64,000 nt of DNA from Pseudomonas sp. 31-12 (GTDB taxonomy: Bacteria > Pseudomonadota > Gammaproteobacteria > Pseudomonadales > Pseudomonadaceae): the NCBI RefSeq assembly GCF_003151075.1, contig NZ_CP029482.1, positions 1,798,001 to 1,862,000 on the forward strand, written 5' to 3'. This document shows positions 52,555 through 62,400 of this stretch, one piece after another; positions within the stretch are counted from its first letter, which is position 1; each line of letters opens with the position of its first letter. The position numbers and the translations under genes were made by a program. The notes under the pieces are model-generated. The model did no database searches, had not been told where the DNA came from, and worked only from the letters and a program-made list of their open reading frames with translations.

Positions 52555-52664
52555 TTTGTGGCGAGGGGGCTTGCCCCCGTTGGGTCGCGAAGCGGCCCCC
52601 CATGCTCTCTGGAAAGAAGGGACTGCTGCGCAGTCCAACGGGGGCAAGCCCCCTCGCCACAGGG
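52555..52664. repeat. Inverted repeat, family B (GTGGCGAGGGGGCTTGCCCCC)
   Basis: Left arm GTGGCGAGGGGGCTTGCCCC, right arm GGGGCAAGCCCCCTCGCCAC, with inner GCGAAGCGG and CTGCTGCGCAG segments. Third member of the family B set in the window. Confidence 0.85.
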
Positions 52665-52713
52665 TTAGTGTCGTGCCTGACTGATCGCCAATAGCTGTAG
52701 CTTTTCAATAAAA

Positions 52714-52738
52714 AACCCGGACAGTGTCCGGGTTTTTT
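52714..52738. terminator. Bidirectional intrinsic terminator
   Basis: CCCGGACA-G-TGTCCGGG stem flanked by an A-run on the left and a seven-T run on the right. It can end both the helicase message (plus) and the protease-partner message (minus, stop at 52754). Confidence 0.92.
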
Positions 52739-52753
52739 TACGTCCAGCGTTTG

Positions 52754-53353
52754 TCAGCTCCCCAACAGCCCACTGGTGTCCGCATCAAAGCGTTGCTTGG
52801 CTTGATCAGCCTTCGGTTTGAGTAACGCGAGCAGCGCGGCTTCGCTGTACAACTGAGTGACTGCCAGTTCCCTGGGCGTCGGCTCAATCGGGATCAGCAC
52901 GTCTTCAGTGTCGGCATGCAGCCAGATCGCCACAAGGTGCAGCGCCGAAACAAACAACACCCGCAGTTCCACTGTTTTACCCTGCAGTTGCGGCGACTGT
53001 TCCGCCAGTTTCAACGCGCCGACCGTCGCGGCCGCCATGGCCCCGTGGTTCAGCGAGGCGAACTCGACATGGCCGCGGACGTCGGCCAATTGCGCATCGG
53101 CAATCGTCACGCCATTGGAAAACACCAGGTAATGCCAATCGCCCACCTTGGCGTCTTTCAGGCCTTTGCCCTGGCTCACATCCTCCAGGCTGAGTGAGTA
53201 ACCCCGGTAAGCCTCGCTGAGGCTGATCTTGCCGGGCGTGGCGTTGGCAAACTGGCGATTGACGCCGAAGCCTTGGGTTTGCAGGGCAGCTTGCAGCGCC
53301 GGACGCAAGGTCTGCACGCCGTTGGAAGGCGCCTTTGGATAAGTCAGTTGCAT
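52754..53353 (-). CDS. Unknown protein paired with the papain-like protease
   Basis: 199 residues, no signal peptide, no membrane helix, no motif I recognise. The first third is rich in small and polar residues (QTQGFGVNRQFANATPGKIS), the middle has predicted beta-strands (GDWHYLVFSNGVTIADAQLA, then GHVEFASLNHG) and the last 60 residues look helical. It starts 12 bp after the protease gene on the same strand, so they share a message ended by the terminator at 52714-52738. As the second gene it may be an inhibitor, immunity factor, chaperone or substrate of the protease; this is inference from arrangement only. Confidence 0.75.
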   Translation of the reverse strand: MQLTYPKAPSNGVQTLRPALQAALQTQGFGVNRQFANATPGKISLSEAYRGYSLSLEDVSQGKGLKDAKVGDWHYLVFSNGVTIADAQLADVRGHVEFASLNHGAMAAATVGALKLAEQSPQLQGKTVELRVLFVSALHLVAIWLHADTEDVLIPIEPTPRELAVTQLYSEAALLALLKPKADQAKQRFDADTSGLLGS

Positions 53354-53365
53354 GATGTCGCCCTC

Positions 53366-53950
53366 CTAGTTTTTAACGGTGAAGTAAGTGTTGGTCCAGT
53401 TGCCGCCGCCGTTGTAAGAACCGGGGAACGAGTTCAACGCGCGGGTCGAGTAGCCGTAGATCGAGTCTGCGACCAGCACGTAGTTGCCGTTGGTGCCATA
53501 GATCGTCAGGAAGTGCGCACCGCCACCGTACCAGGCACACCGCAAACCGATCGGTCGGCCCATGTTGATCTGGTTCTGGATGGCCGACATCTGCAGCGAA
53601 CCCTGGTTCATGCCGTTGAAACTGCGGGTAATCCTCAGGGCTGTATCCAGATAGCCGTACACGTTGCACGGCCCCGGTTGATTGCAGCAGTTGCGGTCGA
53701 GTGCAGTGGTGGCCACGCCACATTGGGTCCAGGACCCGGTGCCGTAATAGTTGCCAACCGAGGCGGAAACCGCCGCCCAGCACCAGTTGGTCTGGGTTTG
53801 CTTCTGCATTGTGAAGTTGAGACTGGCAGCAGCCAGTGCGCTGAGGGGGGCAGCCGATTCGACATCGGACAGTTGCGGGTTAAGCAGGTGACCGGTCAGG
53901 CACCTTGGCAGGGTTTCGCCGGTGAATGACGTGGCTTCAGTGGTTAACAT
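53366..53950 (-). CDS. Papain-like cysteine protease (AvrRpt2/C70- or C39-like)
   Basis: 194 residues from the ATG at 53950, which follows a GGAGG site; the open frame upstream is non-coding. Catalytic set: Gln51/Gln53 and Cys57 in QTQTNWCWAA, His146 in GGGAHFLTI and Asp162 in VLVADS. A Cys cluster (Cys77, CC88-89, Cys95 in DRNCCNQPGPCN) could bind metal or form disulfides. The NWCWAA start is typical of bacterial papain-like proteases that include the AvrRpt2 effectors. No Sec signal is evident; the ~45-residue N-terminal part may be a propeptide or export signal. Activity looks intact; the target is unknown. Confidence 0.85.
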   Translation of the reverse strand: MLTTEATSFTGETLPRCLTGHLLNPQLSDVESAAPLSALAAASLNFTMQKQTQTNWCWAAVSASVGNYYGTGSWTQCGVATTALDRNCCNQPGPCNVYGYLDTALRITRSFNGMNQGSLQMSAIQNQINMGRPIGLRCAWYGGGAHFLTIYGTNGNYVLVADSIYGYSTRALNSFPGSYNGGGNWTNTYFTVKN

Positions 53951-54095
53951 TTTTTCAATCCTCCATGAGTGAAAACAAGCGTCCAGCTTGTGGGTCTGTA
54001 GCGGTGTAACAGAGCGATCGGCGTGTGCGGTTTGCCATGTTGTATGGCCGGCTCCGATCCAGGCTCGGGGTAACCTTAGGTAGATATATGCGTCT

Positions 54096-54125
54096 GTGCA
54101 AATAATTAAATGCACTAGTGCAAAT
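54096..54125. promoter_or_regulatory. Repeated GTGCAAAT boxes and 12-bp palindrome upstream of the protease
   Basis: GTGCAAAT occurs at 54096-54103 and 54118-54125, 22 bp (two helical turns) apart, with a perfect palindrome TGCACTAGTGCA (54111-54122) between. This AT-rich patch lies ~150 bp upstream of the protease ATG. It is a plausible operator; no regulator gene is adjacent. Confidence 0.4.
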
Positions 54126-54140
54126 TCCAGATCGAAAGGA

Positions 54141-54160
54141 CGGCGCCTTTGGCAGCGCCG
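54141..54160 (-). terminator. GC-rich hairpin, possible terminator of the small exported-protein gene
   Basis: CGGCGC and GCGCCG pair around an 8-base loop. Read on the minus strand it is followed by TCCTTTCG, a weak U-rich tail, 50 bp past the stop at 54212. Confidence 0.4.
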
Positions 54161-54211
54161 GAAGAAGCGTCATTTTTGCGTCGGAGTGACCGAAGGCTGC
54201 AATCCCTGGTT

Positions 54212-54487
54212 TCAGCTCTCGGCCTTTTTATCTGCCGTCTTCAGCTCTTTCAGCCGCTGATCAATCAGCTGGCATTTGTCGGGAAGATCCGCGCTGGCGG
54301 TGCCCAAATCCATCTTCTGCAACTCGGCGTTGATCTCTTTGGCCTTGGCCGGGTTCTGCTCGGTGAGTTTGGTCACTTCCTTGGCCAGTTGTTCACGCTT
54401 GGCTGTGGCTTCTTCAGGAGTGCAGGCCCAAGCGGGGAGGGCACAGGCGAGGGTGGTGACGAGGGTGAGTTTCAGCAGGGTTTTCAT
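54212..54487 (-). CDS. Small periplasmic helical protein
   Basis: 91 residues. Signal peptide KTLLKLTLVTTLACALPAWA, cut before CTPEEA; the mature ~70 residues are charged and helical (ATAKREQLAKEVTKLTEQNP, KAKEINAELQKM), likely a coiled-coil or helical hairpin. Two Cys (after the signal and in PDKCQLIDQRL) could pair. The sequence before the first Cys is not a good lipobox. Function unknown. Single gene, divergent from the two-partner secretion operon. Confidence 0.78.
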   Translation of the reverse strand: MKTLLKLTLVTTLACALPAWACTPEEATAKREQLAKEVTKLTEQNPAKAKEINAELQKMDLGTASADLPDKCQLIDQRLKELKTADKKAES

Positions 54488-54615
54488 TGTGAGCCTCGGT
54501 TCCGTTTCGGGCGGTTAAACGGTTGAGGCTGTTGGGCTATTAAAGTTCACTCATCATCCTTTAGTCGGGTAGACATTACCGTTCGTCGACTTTTTATCTC
54601 CTCTGGATCCAAGAA

Positions 54616-54644
54616 TTGACGTCAGAATGATGGCACTCTAGTAT
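54616..54644 (+). promoter_or_regulatory. Near-consensus sigma-70 promoter of the two-partner secretion operon
   Basis: -35 TTGACG (54616-54621), 17-bp spacer, -10 TAGTAT (54639-54644). The transcript would start near 54651, 37 bases before the transporter ATG at 54688, which also rules out the in-frame ATG at 54655. Confidence 0.7.
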
Positions 54645-54687
54645 CGCGCCACTATTGTGCTATCAGTCTCCATTCGAGGGATCGAAC

Positions 54688-56394
54688 ATGTACCCACCCG
54701 CCCTCGTGGCGAGGTTGTGCCTAGCTTTGCTGTGCCTTTCTCCGCTACATCTTGCTCATGCCGCCCCCACTCCAGGGGAAACCGACCTCATTCGTGAACG
54801 TCAGGACCGCTTGCTCGAAGAGCAACGTCGGCGTCTCGAAGAGCTCAAGGAATTACCCGGCAAGGACGTCAAACCCGCCGCACCAACGGCGCCAGCCGAC
54901 ACCCGTTGTTTCCCGATCAAGGACATCGAACTCAAAGGCGCCGACAGCCTTTCCGAGCGCGAGAAAAACCGTCTGCTCAAGCCCTACATCGGCCAATGCC
55001 TGGGCGTCACGCAGCTCAATGAGTTGCTGAAAGTCATCACCGATCACTACATCGAAAAAGGCCTGGTCACCAGCCGCGCCTACTTGCCGCAGCAGGATTT
55101 GTCTGGCGGGCATTTGAAGGTGTTGGTGGTCGAAGGCAGGCTCGAAGGGTTGAAAGGTGCCGACGGCAGTAAGCTGTCGGACCGTGAACTGGCCATGGCT
55201 TTTCCCGGCAAGACTGGCGAACTGGTCAACCTGCGGGAAATCGAGCAACTGGTCGATCAACTCAACCGTTTGCCATCGAATCAGGCACAGATGGAATTGG
55301 CTCCGGGCAAGAACGTCGGCGGCAGCGAAGTGCTGGTCAAGAATACCCCGCAAAAGCCCTGGCGTGCCGGGTTGTCCCGCAGCAACGACGGCCAGCGCAG
55401 CACCGGCGAGCAGCAGTGGGGCACGACGTTTGATTGGGACAGCCCGCTGGGCCTGGCCGATCAGTTGAATCTGCGCGGCGGTCACGATGCGATGACCGAT
55501 CACCAGCACACCTCCAACAACGCGCTGCTCAATTACAACCTGCCGTGGGGCTGGTGGAACTTCAATTACACCTACAGCCAGAGTGAATACCGCTCGCAGG
55601 CGCAAGCCAACGGTTTCAACTTCAAGCAGACCGGCGACAGCGAAAACCATCAATTGCGCGCCGAGCGGGTGATCCATCGCGATGCCGTGAGCAAGACCTC
55701 CCTCAGCACCGGCCTCTCGTACCTGCGCACCAATAACTTCATCGAAGACAGCAAACTCAAGCTGAGCAGCAACCGCATCAGCGAAGCACAGTTCGGCATC
55801 AACCACGGTCGGCGAGTCGGCAGTGCCTTCGTCAACCTTGACCTCGGCATGCAGCAAGGGATCGGCGCGTTCGATGCTCAGGGCAACGGTCACCCGGGCC
55901 CGGGCGAACCGGATGCGCGCTACCGCAAATACACCGCCACCGCGAGCTACCTGCAACCGTTCAAGGTGTGGGGCGAATCGTTCAGTTTCAGCAGCCTGAT
56001 GACCGGCCAGCGCAGTGAAGACGTGCTGTTCAGCCCGCAGCGCACCAGCCTCGGCGGGCAGTCGTCGATTCGCGGTTACAAGGATCAATCCTTGTCCGGC
56101 GACAGCGGCGGTTACTGGCGCAACGACCTGCGCTGGAGCCGTCCGGTGACCCTGGAATGGCTGCGCCCGGTGTTCGCCGAATACGGCACCAGCCTCGGTT
56201 ACGACCAGGGCGTGATCCGTGGCGATCGCTACAACGGCGACCAGCACGGACGCCTGTCCAGCAACTCGGTGGAGGTGTTTGCCCGCGGTCAGCACTTGGC
56301 CGCCAGCGTGACCTTTGCTCATTCCCTGGAACGTCCGGACACCCTGACCGAGCGCGAAGCGCCGATCTATTTCCGTATGGATTTCTTCCTCTAA
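54688..56394 (+). CDS. Two-partner secretion outer-membrane transporter (FhaC/ShlB/HecB family, TpsB)
   Basis: 568 residues. Signal peptide to about residue 25 (LHLAHA-AP), a helix-forming charged segment (DRLLEEQRRRLEELKEL) that in FhaC plugs the pore, then POTRA domains (CFPIKDIELKGADSL; VEGRLEGLKGADGSKL) and a 16-strand barrel. The conserved loop-6 motif reads SSIRGYKDQSL with Arg462, and the protein ends in a Phe (FRMDFFL) as barrel proteins do. It recognises the TPS domain of the next gene's product and moves it across the outer membrane. The start at 54688 is fixed by promoter and GAGGG site. 24 bp separate it from the exoprotein gene. Confidence 0.93.
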   Translation: MYPPALVARLCLALLCLSPLHLAHAAPTPGETDLIRERQDRLLEEQRRRLEELKELPGKDVKPAAPTAPADTRCFPIKDIELKGADSLSEREKNRLLKPYIGQCLGVTQLNELLKVITDHYIEKGLVTSRAYLPQQDLSGGHLKVLVVEGRLEGLKGADGSKLSDRELAMAFPGKTGELVNLREIEQLVDQLNRLPSNQAQMELAPGKNVGGSEVLVKNTPQKPWRAGLSRSNDGQRSTGEQQWGTTFDWDSPLGLADQLNLRGGHDAMTDHQHTSNNALLNYNLPWGWWNFNYTYSQSEYRSQAQANGFNFKQTGDSENHQLRAERVIHRDAVSKTSLSTGLSYLRTNNFIEDSKLKLSSNRISEAQFGINHGRRVGSAFVNLDLGMQQGIGAFDAQGNGHPGPGEPDARYRKYTATASYLQPFKVWGESFSFSSLMTGQRSEDVLFSPQRTSLGGQSSIRGYKDQSLSGDSGGYWRNDLRWSRPVTLEWLRPVFAEYGTSLGYDQGVIRGDRYNGDQHGRLSSNSVEVFARGQHLAASVTFAHSLERPDTLTEREAPIYFRMDFFL

Positions 56395-56418
56395 TTTCGT
56401 TGCATCGAGACCTTCCAC

Positions 56419-59400
56419 ATGGACGTTCGCCACTACGCTTTTCTCGCTCGCCAACCTTCTGCCGCCGTGAAAACCCGTGAGCACTTCTGGGGTATGCCCA
56501 AACGCGGACTGGCGTTTCTGTTGGCGAACGTGATGTTCTGGCAACCGATGTGGGCGCAGGCCGAAGGGATCGTCGTGGCCTCGCCAGGCACCAGTCTCGG
56601 TCAGGCGGGCAACGGTGTGCCGATCGTCAATATCGCCACGCCCAATGGCACGGGCCTGTCGCATAACCAGTTTCACGATTACAACGTCGGCACCCAAGGC
56701 GTCATCCTCAACAACGTCGCCAACCAGACTGGTGCGACGCAATTGGGCGGCATCATCGTCGGCAACCCCAACCTCACCAACAGGGTCGCCGCGCAAACCA
56801 TCCTCAATGAAGTGGTCGGCGGCAGCCCGAGCCAGCTACGCGGTTACACGGAAGTGGCGGGGCAATCGGCGCGCGTTATCGTCGCCAACCCGTATGGCAT
56901 CAGCTGCAACGGGTGCGGGTTTATCAACACCCCGCGTGTGACGTTGACCACCGGCAAACCGGTGCTCGACAGCGGCCGACTGGATCGCTTCCAGGTTGAT
57001 CAGGGCAGCGTCTCCATCGATGGCGCCGGGTTGAACGCCAACAACGTCGACAGCTTCGAAATCATCACCCGCAGCGCGAAGATCAACGCCGAGATTCAGG
57101 CGAAGAACCTGACCATTGTGGCCGGTCGCAACGACGTCAATGCACAGACGCTCAACGCCACCGCTCGTGCCGATGACGGTAGCGTCAAACCGCAACTGGC
57201 CATCGACTCGTCGGCGCTGGGCGGGATGTACGCCGGGGCGATCAAACTGGTTGGTACGGAGGCCGGGGTCGGGGTGAAGCTGGCCGGCAACCTGGCCGCC
57301 AGTGGCGGTGATATTCAGATCGATGCGAATGGCCATTTGAGCATGGCGCAAACTTCTGCTGCCGGCGCGGTAAACGTCAAAGCCGCGAGCCTCGACGCTC
57401 GCGGCCCGGTCTACGCCGGCACGGCGCTCAACGTGCAAACCCAAGGCAACCTCACCAACCAGCAAACCCTCGCCGCCCGCGACAGCATCGCGCTGAGCGC
57501 TGGCGGTCAGTTGACCAACAGCGGCGTCATCGAGGCCGGGGTCAACGCCGACAGCGGTCGCAACGGCAATGGCGATGTCAGCCTGACGGCGCAGAACCTC
57601 AACAACAGCGGCAAAAGCGTGGTTGCCAGCCGCAACCTCACCGTCAACACCGCACAGACCTTGAGCAACCAGGGCGGCACGCTGAGCGGACAAACCACCC
57701 GCATCACCGCCGCAACGCTCGACAACCAGAACACCGGGCGAGTGTTGAGTAACAGCACGTTGAGCCTCGATGCCAATCAGGTGTTCAACACCAACGGAGT
57801 GATCAGCAGCACGGGCCTTCTCACCGGTAATGTCGGTCGACTGAACAACAACAGCGGTGAACTCAGCAGCTTGGCCGACATGACGCTGAGCGTGACCGCA
57901 CTGGATAACGTCGCCGGTCTGGTGACCGCTGGACGTCTGCTGCACATCACGGCCAGCGGCGCCATCAACAACAACAGCGGCACCCTGGGGGCGCAACAAG
58001 CCCTGACCGTCCGCGCGCAAAACCTCGACAACAGTCAGCAAGGAAAGCTGAGCAGCGCAGGTCAGTTGACCACCCGCGTCAGCGGCCTGCTGAACAACCA
58101 GAGCAAAGGGCAGATCCAGGCCAATGGCGCGATGGATGTGCAGGCCACGCGCCTGGACAATCGCAACGGCAAGATTTCCAGCCTGAATACCCTGAACGTC
58201 AGCAGCAACAACATCGACAACCGTGGCGGGGTGATTCGTGCCGATCAGGCGGTGAAACTGCAGGTCACCGAACTGGATAGCCGCGACAAGGGGCGGGTGG
58301 AAAGCAAGGCGGCGTTGACCTTTGATGGCAGCAAACTGGACAACCGCAATGGTGGCCTGCTCACAGCCACCGGACCGCTGTCCATCAAGGCCAAAGACGT
58401 TGCCAACGATGGCGGCCGTATCTCCGGCAAGGGTGATATCGAAGCCAATATCGATGCCTTGAGCCAGCAGGCTGGCGAGTTGATTGCCGAGGGCAACCTG
58501 ACGTTGACCGGCAAGTCGCTGGACAACCGAAAGGACGGTCTGGTCGCGTCCCTCAAAACACTGAACGTCAACGTCGATCAAATCGACAACCGCAGCGGTT
58601 CGCTGTCCAGTCAGACCGACCTGCACATCAACGGTGCGGCCCTGAACAACAGCGACAGCGGCAAAGTACTGTCCAACACGACCCTGGCACTCAAGGTCGA
58701 TCAGATCATCAATCAGGCTGCCGGCCAGATTGTCAGCAAAGGCGCGGTTACGCTCACGGGTATCGGGCTCGACAACTCGGGCGGCAAGATCGTCAGCCAG
58801 AACAACCTGGCGTTGACCTTCGACGGCATCAAGAACAACCAGCAAGGCCTGATCAGCAGCGAAGGCACACTGGTGCTCAACGCCGGCAGCCTGGACAACC
58901 GACTGGGCAACCTGTCTAGCTTCCAGGCCATGTCGCTCAACGTCGCGACAGCCCTGCAAAACCAAGGCGGTTTAATCGGCTCGCAAAAAGGTCTGACGCT
59001 GGTCAGCGCCAGCCTCGACAACAGCGACAAAGGCTTGATCAGCGCCAAAGCGGCATCGACCGTCACCACGGGTGAATTCAACAACAGCAACGGCGGCAGT
59101 CTGGCAGCCGACGGCACCCTCGACCTGACGGCCAGGCACTTAAATAACTCGGCCGGGCAGATTGGCAGTCAACAGCGGCTGAACGCTTCGGTCACGAGTC
59201 TGGATCAGGACGGCGGCGAGCTGTTCAGCAACAGCGACCTGACCCTCGACTTGAACAACGGCCTGCTCAACAACCAGCGCGGCAACCTCCACACGCCCGG
59301 TCAGTTACTGTTGAAAAACCTCAACGAGGTGAACAACAACGGCGGCGAAATTTCCGCGGCCAAGGCCTACAGCATTAACGCCAAAAGCCTGAACAACGAC

Positions 59401-62400
59401 GGCGGCAAGCTGCTGAGCAATGAAAAACTCACCCTCGTCATCGACCGCGCACTGAGCAACATCCAGGGCCTGATCAAGGCGGCCGGCCTCGCCAGTCGAA
59501 GTGCGAGCCTGGACAACAGCAAGGGTGAAATCCGTGGTCGTGGAGAGGTTGATCTGACGGTCACCGACGCCTTCAATAATCAGGGCGGCCTGGTCATTGC
59601 CGATGACGGCCTGACCGTGAAAGCCGCCAGCCTCGATAACCGTCAGGAGGGTTTGGTAGGGGCTACGAAAGCGCTGAAACTGACCGTCGACAACCTCGAT
59701 AACCGCAATGGCGAGTTGTCGAGCAAGGCGGACGTGACGCTGATTGGCCAACAACTCGACAACAGCGATGCCGGTTACATCCTGGCCGGCGGCAACCTCG
59801 CGCTGACTGTGGGCAAGGTTATCAACCGAAATAAAGGCCTGTTGTCCGGCGATACCGGGCTGACGCTGACCGGGCAGACCCTGGAAAACAGCGGTCGCCT
59901 CACCACCCAGAAAAACCTTGCGCTCACTCTGTCGTCCGATCTCGACAACAATCAGGGCAGCCTCATCAGCGAAGGCGAACTGGCGCTAAACGCACAAAGC
60001 CTGAGCAACAACGGCGGTACGATTTCCAGTGCCAAGGCGCTGACTGTCGTCACCCAGAGTGCCATCAGCAATCAGGGCGGCAAGCTACTCACCGACTCGA
60101 CGCTGACCCTCAACAGCGCCAGCCTCGATAACCAGCAAAAAGGCGCAATCAGCAGCAAAGGCGCCGCCAGCATCACCACCGGCGTGCTCAATAACAGCAA
60201 CCAAAGCACGATTTACGCAGGCAATCGTCTGGACCTGAGCACCGGGCAAGTCACCAATACCGGCGGCAGCGTCAGCGCGGCCACCTCGCTGATCGCTAAC
60301 ATCACGGGACTGGATCAGCAGGGTGGCAGGCTGTTCAGCAAAGGCACGTTGAGCCTCGACCTGAATGGCGGGGCGTTGAACAACCAGGACGGTTTCATCA
60401 GCGCGCCGGGCCAATTGCTGCTGAAAAACCTTGCCGACGTGAACAACCGCCACGGCGAAATTTCCAGCGAAGAGGCCTTTATTCTGGCGGCCAGGCAACT
60501 GGACAACAGCGACGGCCAACTGCTTAGCAACCAGAAACTCACCCTGCAAATCGACAACGCGCTGACCTCGGTCAAAGGCAAAATCGCCGGTGCTGCCTTG
60601 CAGGTTCGTGCCGCGAGCCTCGATACCAGCGCCGGTAAAATACTCAGCGATGGCGATATTCAAATCACCGTCGACGGGCTGCTGACCAACCAGATCCAGG
60701 ACCTGACCAGAGGCCTGATCAAAGCGACCGGGCAACTCTCTCTTAACAGCAACGGCTTGAACAACCTGGGCGGTAACCTGTTCGGCGGCACCGGTATCAA
60801 TATCGATCTGGGCACCGCTCCGGCCGACCTGAACAACCAGGATGGTTTGATCAACACCAAAGGCGTGCTGAGCATCGCTCACCTGCGCGACCTGAATAAC
60901 CAGCAAGGCGAAATTTCCAGCGTCCACAGCTTCGGTTTGAGCGGTAACCAACTGGATAACCGTGGCGGCAATCTGATCAGCAACGATCAACTGACGCTCA
61001 ACGCCTCCAGTTTGAACAACCAGGGCGGTCTGGTTTCCGGCTGGAAGAAACTGGTCGTGACCGGCGGCAGTCTCGACAACAGTCAGGAGGGCTCGGTTTC
61101 CAGCCAGTTCGGTAACCTGGACATCAACCTCGGCGGTGCGTTGATCAACACCGACAAGGGCGTCAAGGGCGGCATCGGTGCCGACGGCACCGTGACCATT
61201 ACCGCGGCCAGTCTCGACAACCGCAATGGCATCGTCAGCAGTAACGGCACGCAAACACTGACCATGACCCAAGGCCCGATCAATAACGCTGCGGGCGGCG
61301 TGATCGAAAGTGGCGACACCCTGGACATCAATGCGTCGGGCCTGAACAACAACGCCGGGAAAATCACCGGCAATAAAGCCCTGACATTCACCGGTACAAG
61401 CCTGGATAACAGCAACGGTAGCCTCGTCGGCAGCGACAGCGTCACCCTCGATTTGCTCGGTGCGCTGACCAACGTCAATGGCGCGCTCGGCAGCACCGGC
61501 CCGCTGGTGATCAAGCGTTCCGCCAGCATCGACAACCGGGGCGGCCAGTTGCTCAGCGAAAGCCTGTTGACGCTGTTGACCGGTGATTTGAATAACAGCC
61601 AGCACGGCACCTTGTCGGCCAACGGGCAGCTTGACCTCACCGCCTCCGGCACCGTCCGCAATGACGCCGATGGCCTGATCAACAGCCGCGACGCCGGGCT
61701 CACCCTCAACGCCAAATCCCTCAATAACGCCAGCGGCGCGCTGCAAAGCCTGGGCGCAATGACCCTGGACGTGACCGGCGGCGACATCAATAACCAGAGC
61801 GGCAAAATCATCGCTCAAAACGGCGACCTCAACATCACCGCCGCCAATCTCGACAGCCGCAGTGGTGTGCTCTCGAGCCTCAAAGGTTTACTGCAAACCC
61901 GCCTCACTGGCGTATTGCGCAACGGCCAGGGCGGCAAGATCGAAGGCCGCCGTCTCGACCTGCAAGCCTTGGGCGGCATCTACAGCGACGGCGGCCGCAT
62001 TGCCGCCAACACCGGCGATATCTTGCTCAATGCGGGCAATGCCGCAGTCGATAACAGCGGCGGCGGGATCCACGCCAAAGGTCTGGTCAAAGTCATTGGC
62101 AACTCGCTGAACAACAACGCGGGGCAGATCAGTGGCCAGACCATCGATCTAGGCCTTAATGGCAACCTCAGCAACCTCAGCAACCTCAGCAACCGCAGCG
62201 GCCTGATCGAAAGCACCAGCACCCTGGCCGTGCGCGCCACCAGCGCCGATAACCAGGGCGGTAAACTGCGTGCGCTGGGCAACAGCGGTAAAACCAATTT
62301 TCAGATCGGCAGACTGTTCGATAACCGCAACGGGTTGCTGGAAACGGCCAACTCTGACCTGACGCTGGCCACGCCAGGCTTCCTGAACGCCGGCGGCACC

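Noticed and set aside
53951..54115. 55-residue N-terminal extension of the papain-like protease
   Set aside because: A GGAGG site precedes the ATG at 53950 and the extension covers the likely promoter.
54853..56796. 647-codon minus-strand frame opposite the TpsB transporter
   Set aside because: The plus frame has a signal peptide, POTRA, the RGY motif and a terminal Phe; the minus frame shows no domain.
56836..61818. Long minus-strand open frames (709 and 577 codons) opposite the exoprotein gene
   Set aside because: They mirror the FHA repeats in antisense; the plus strand has the TPS domain, signal region and repeat logic. The frames come from GC-rich codon bias.
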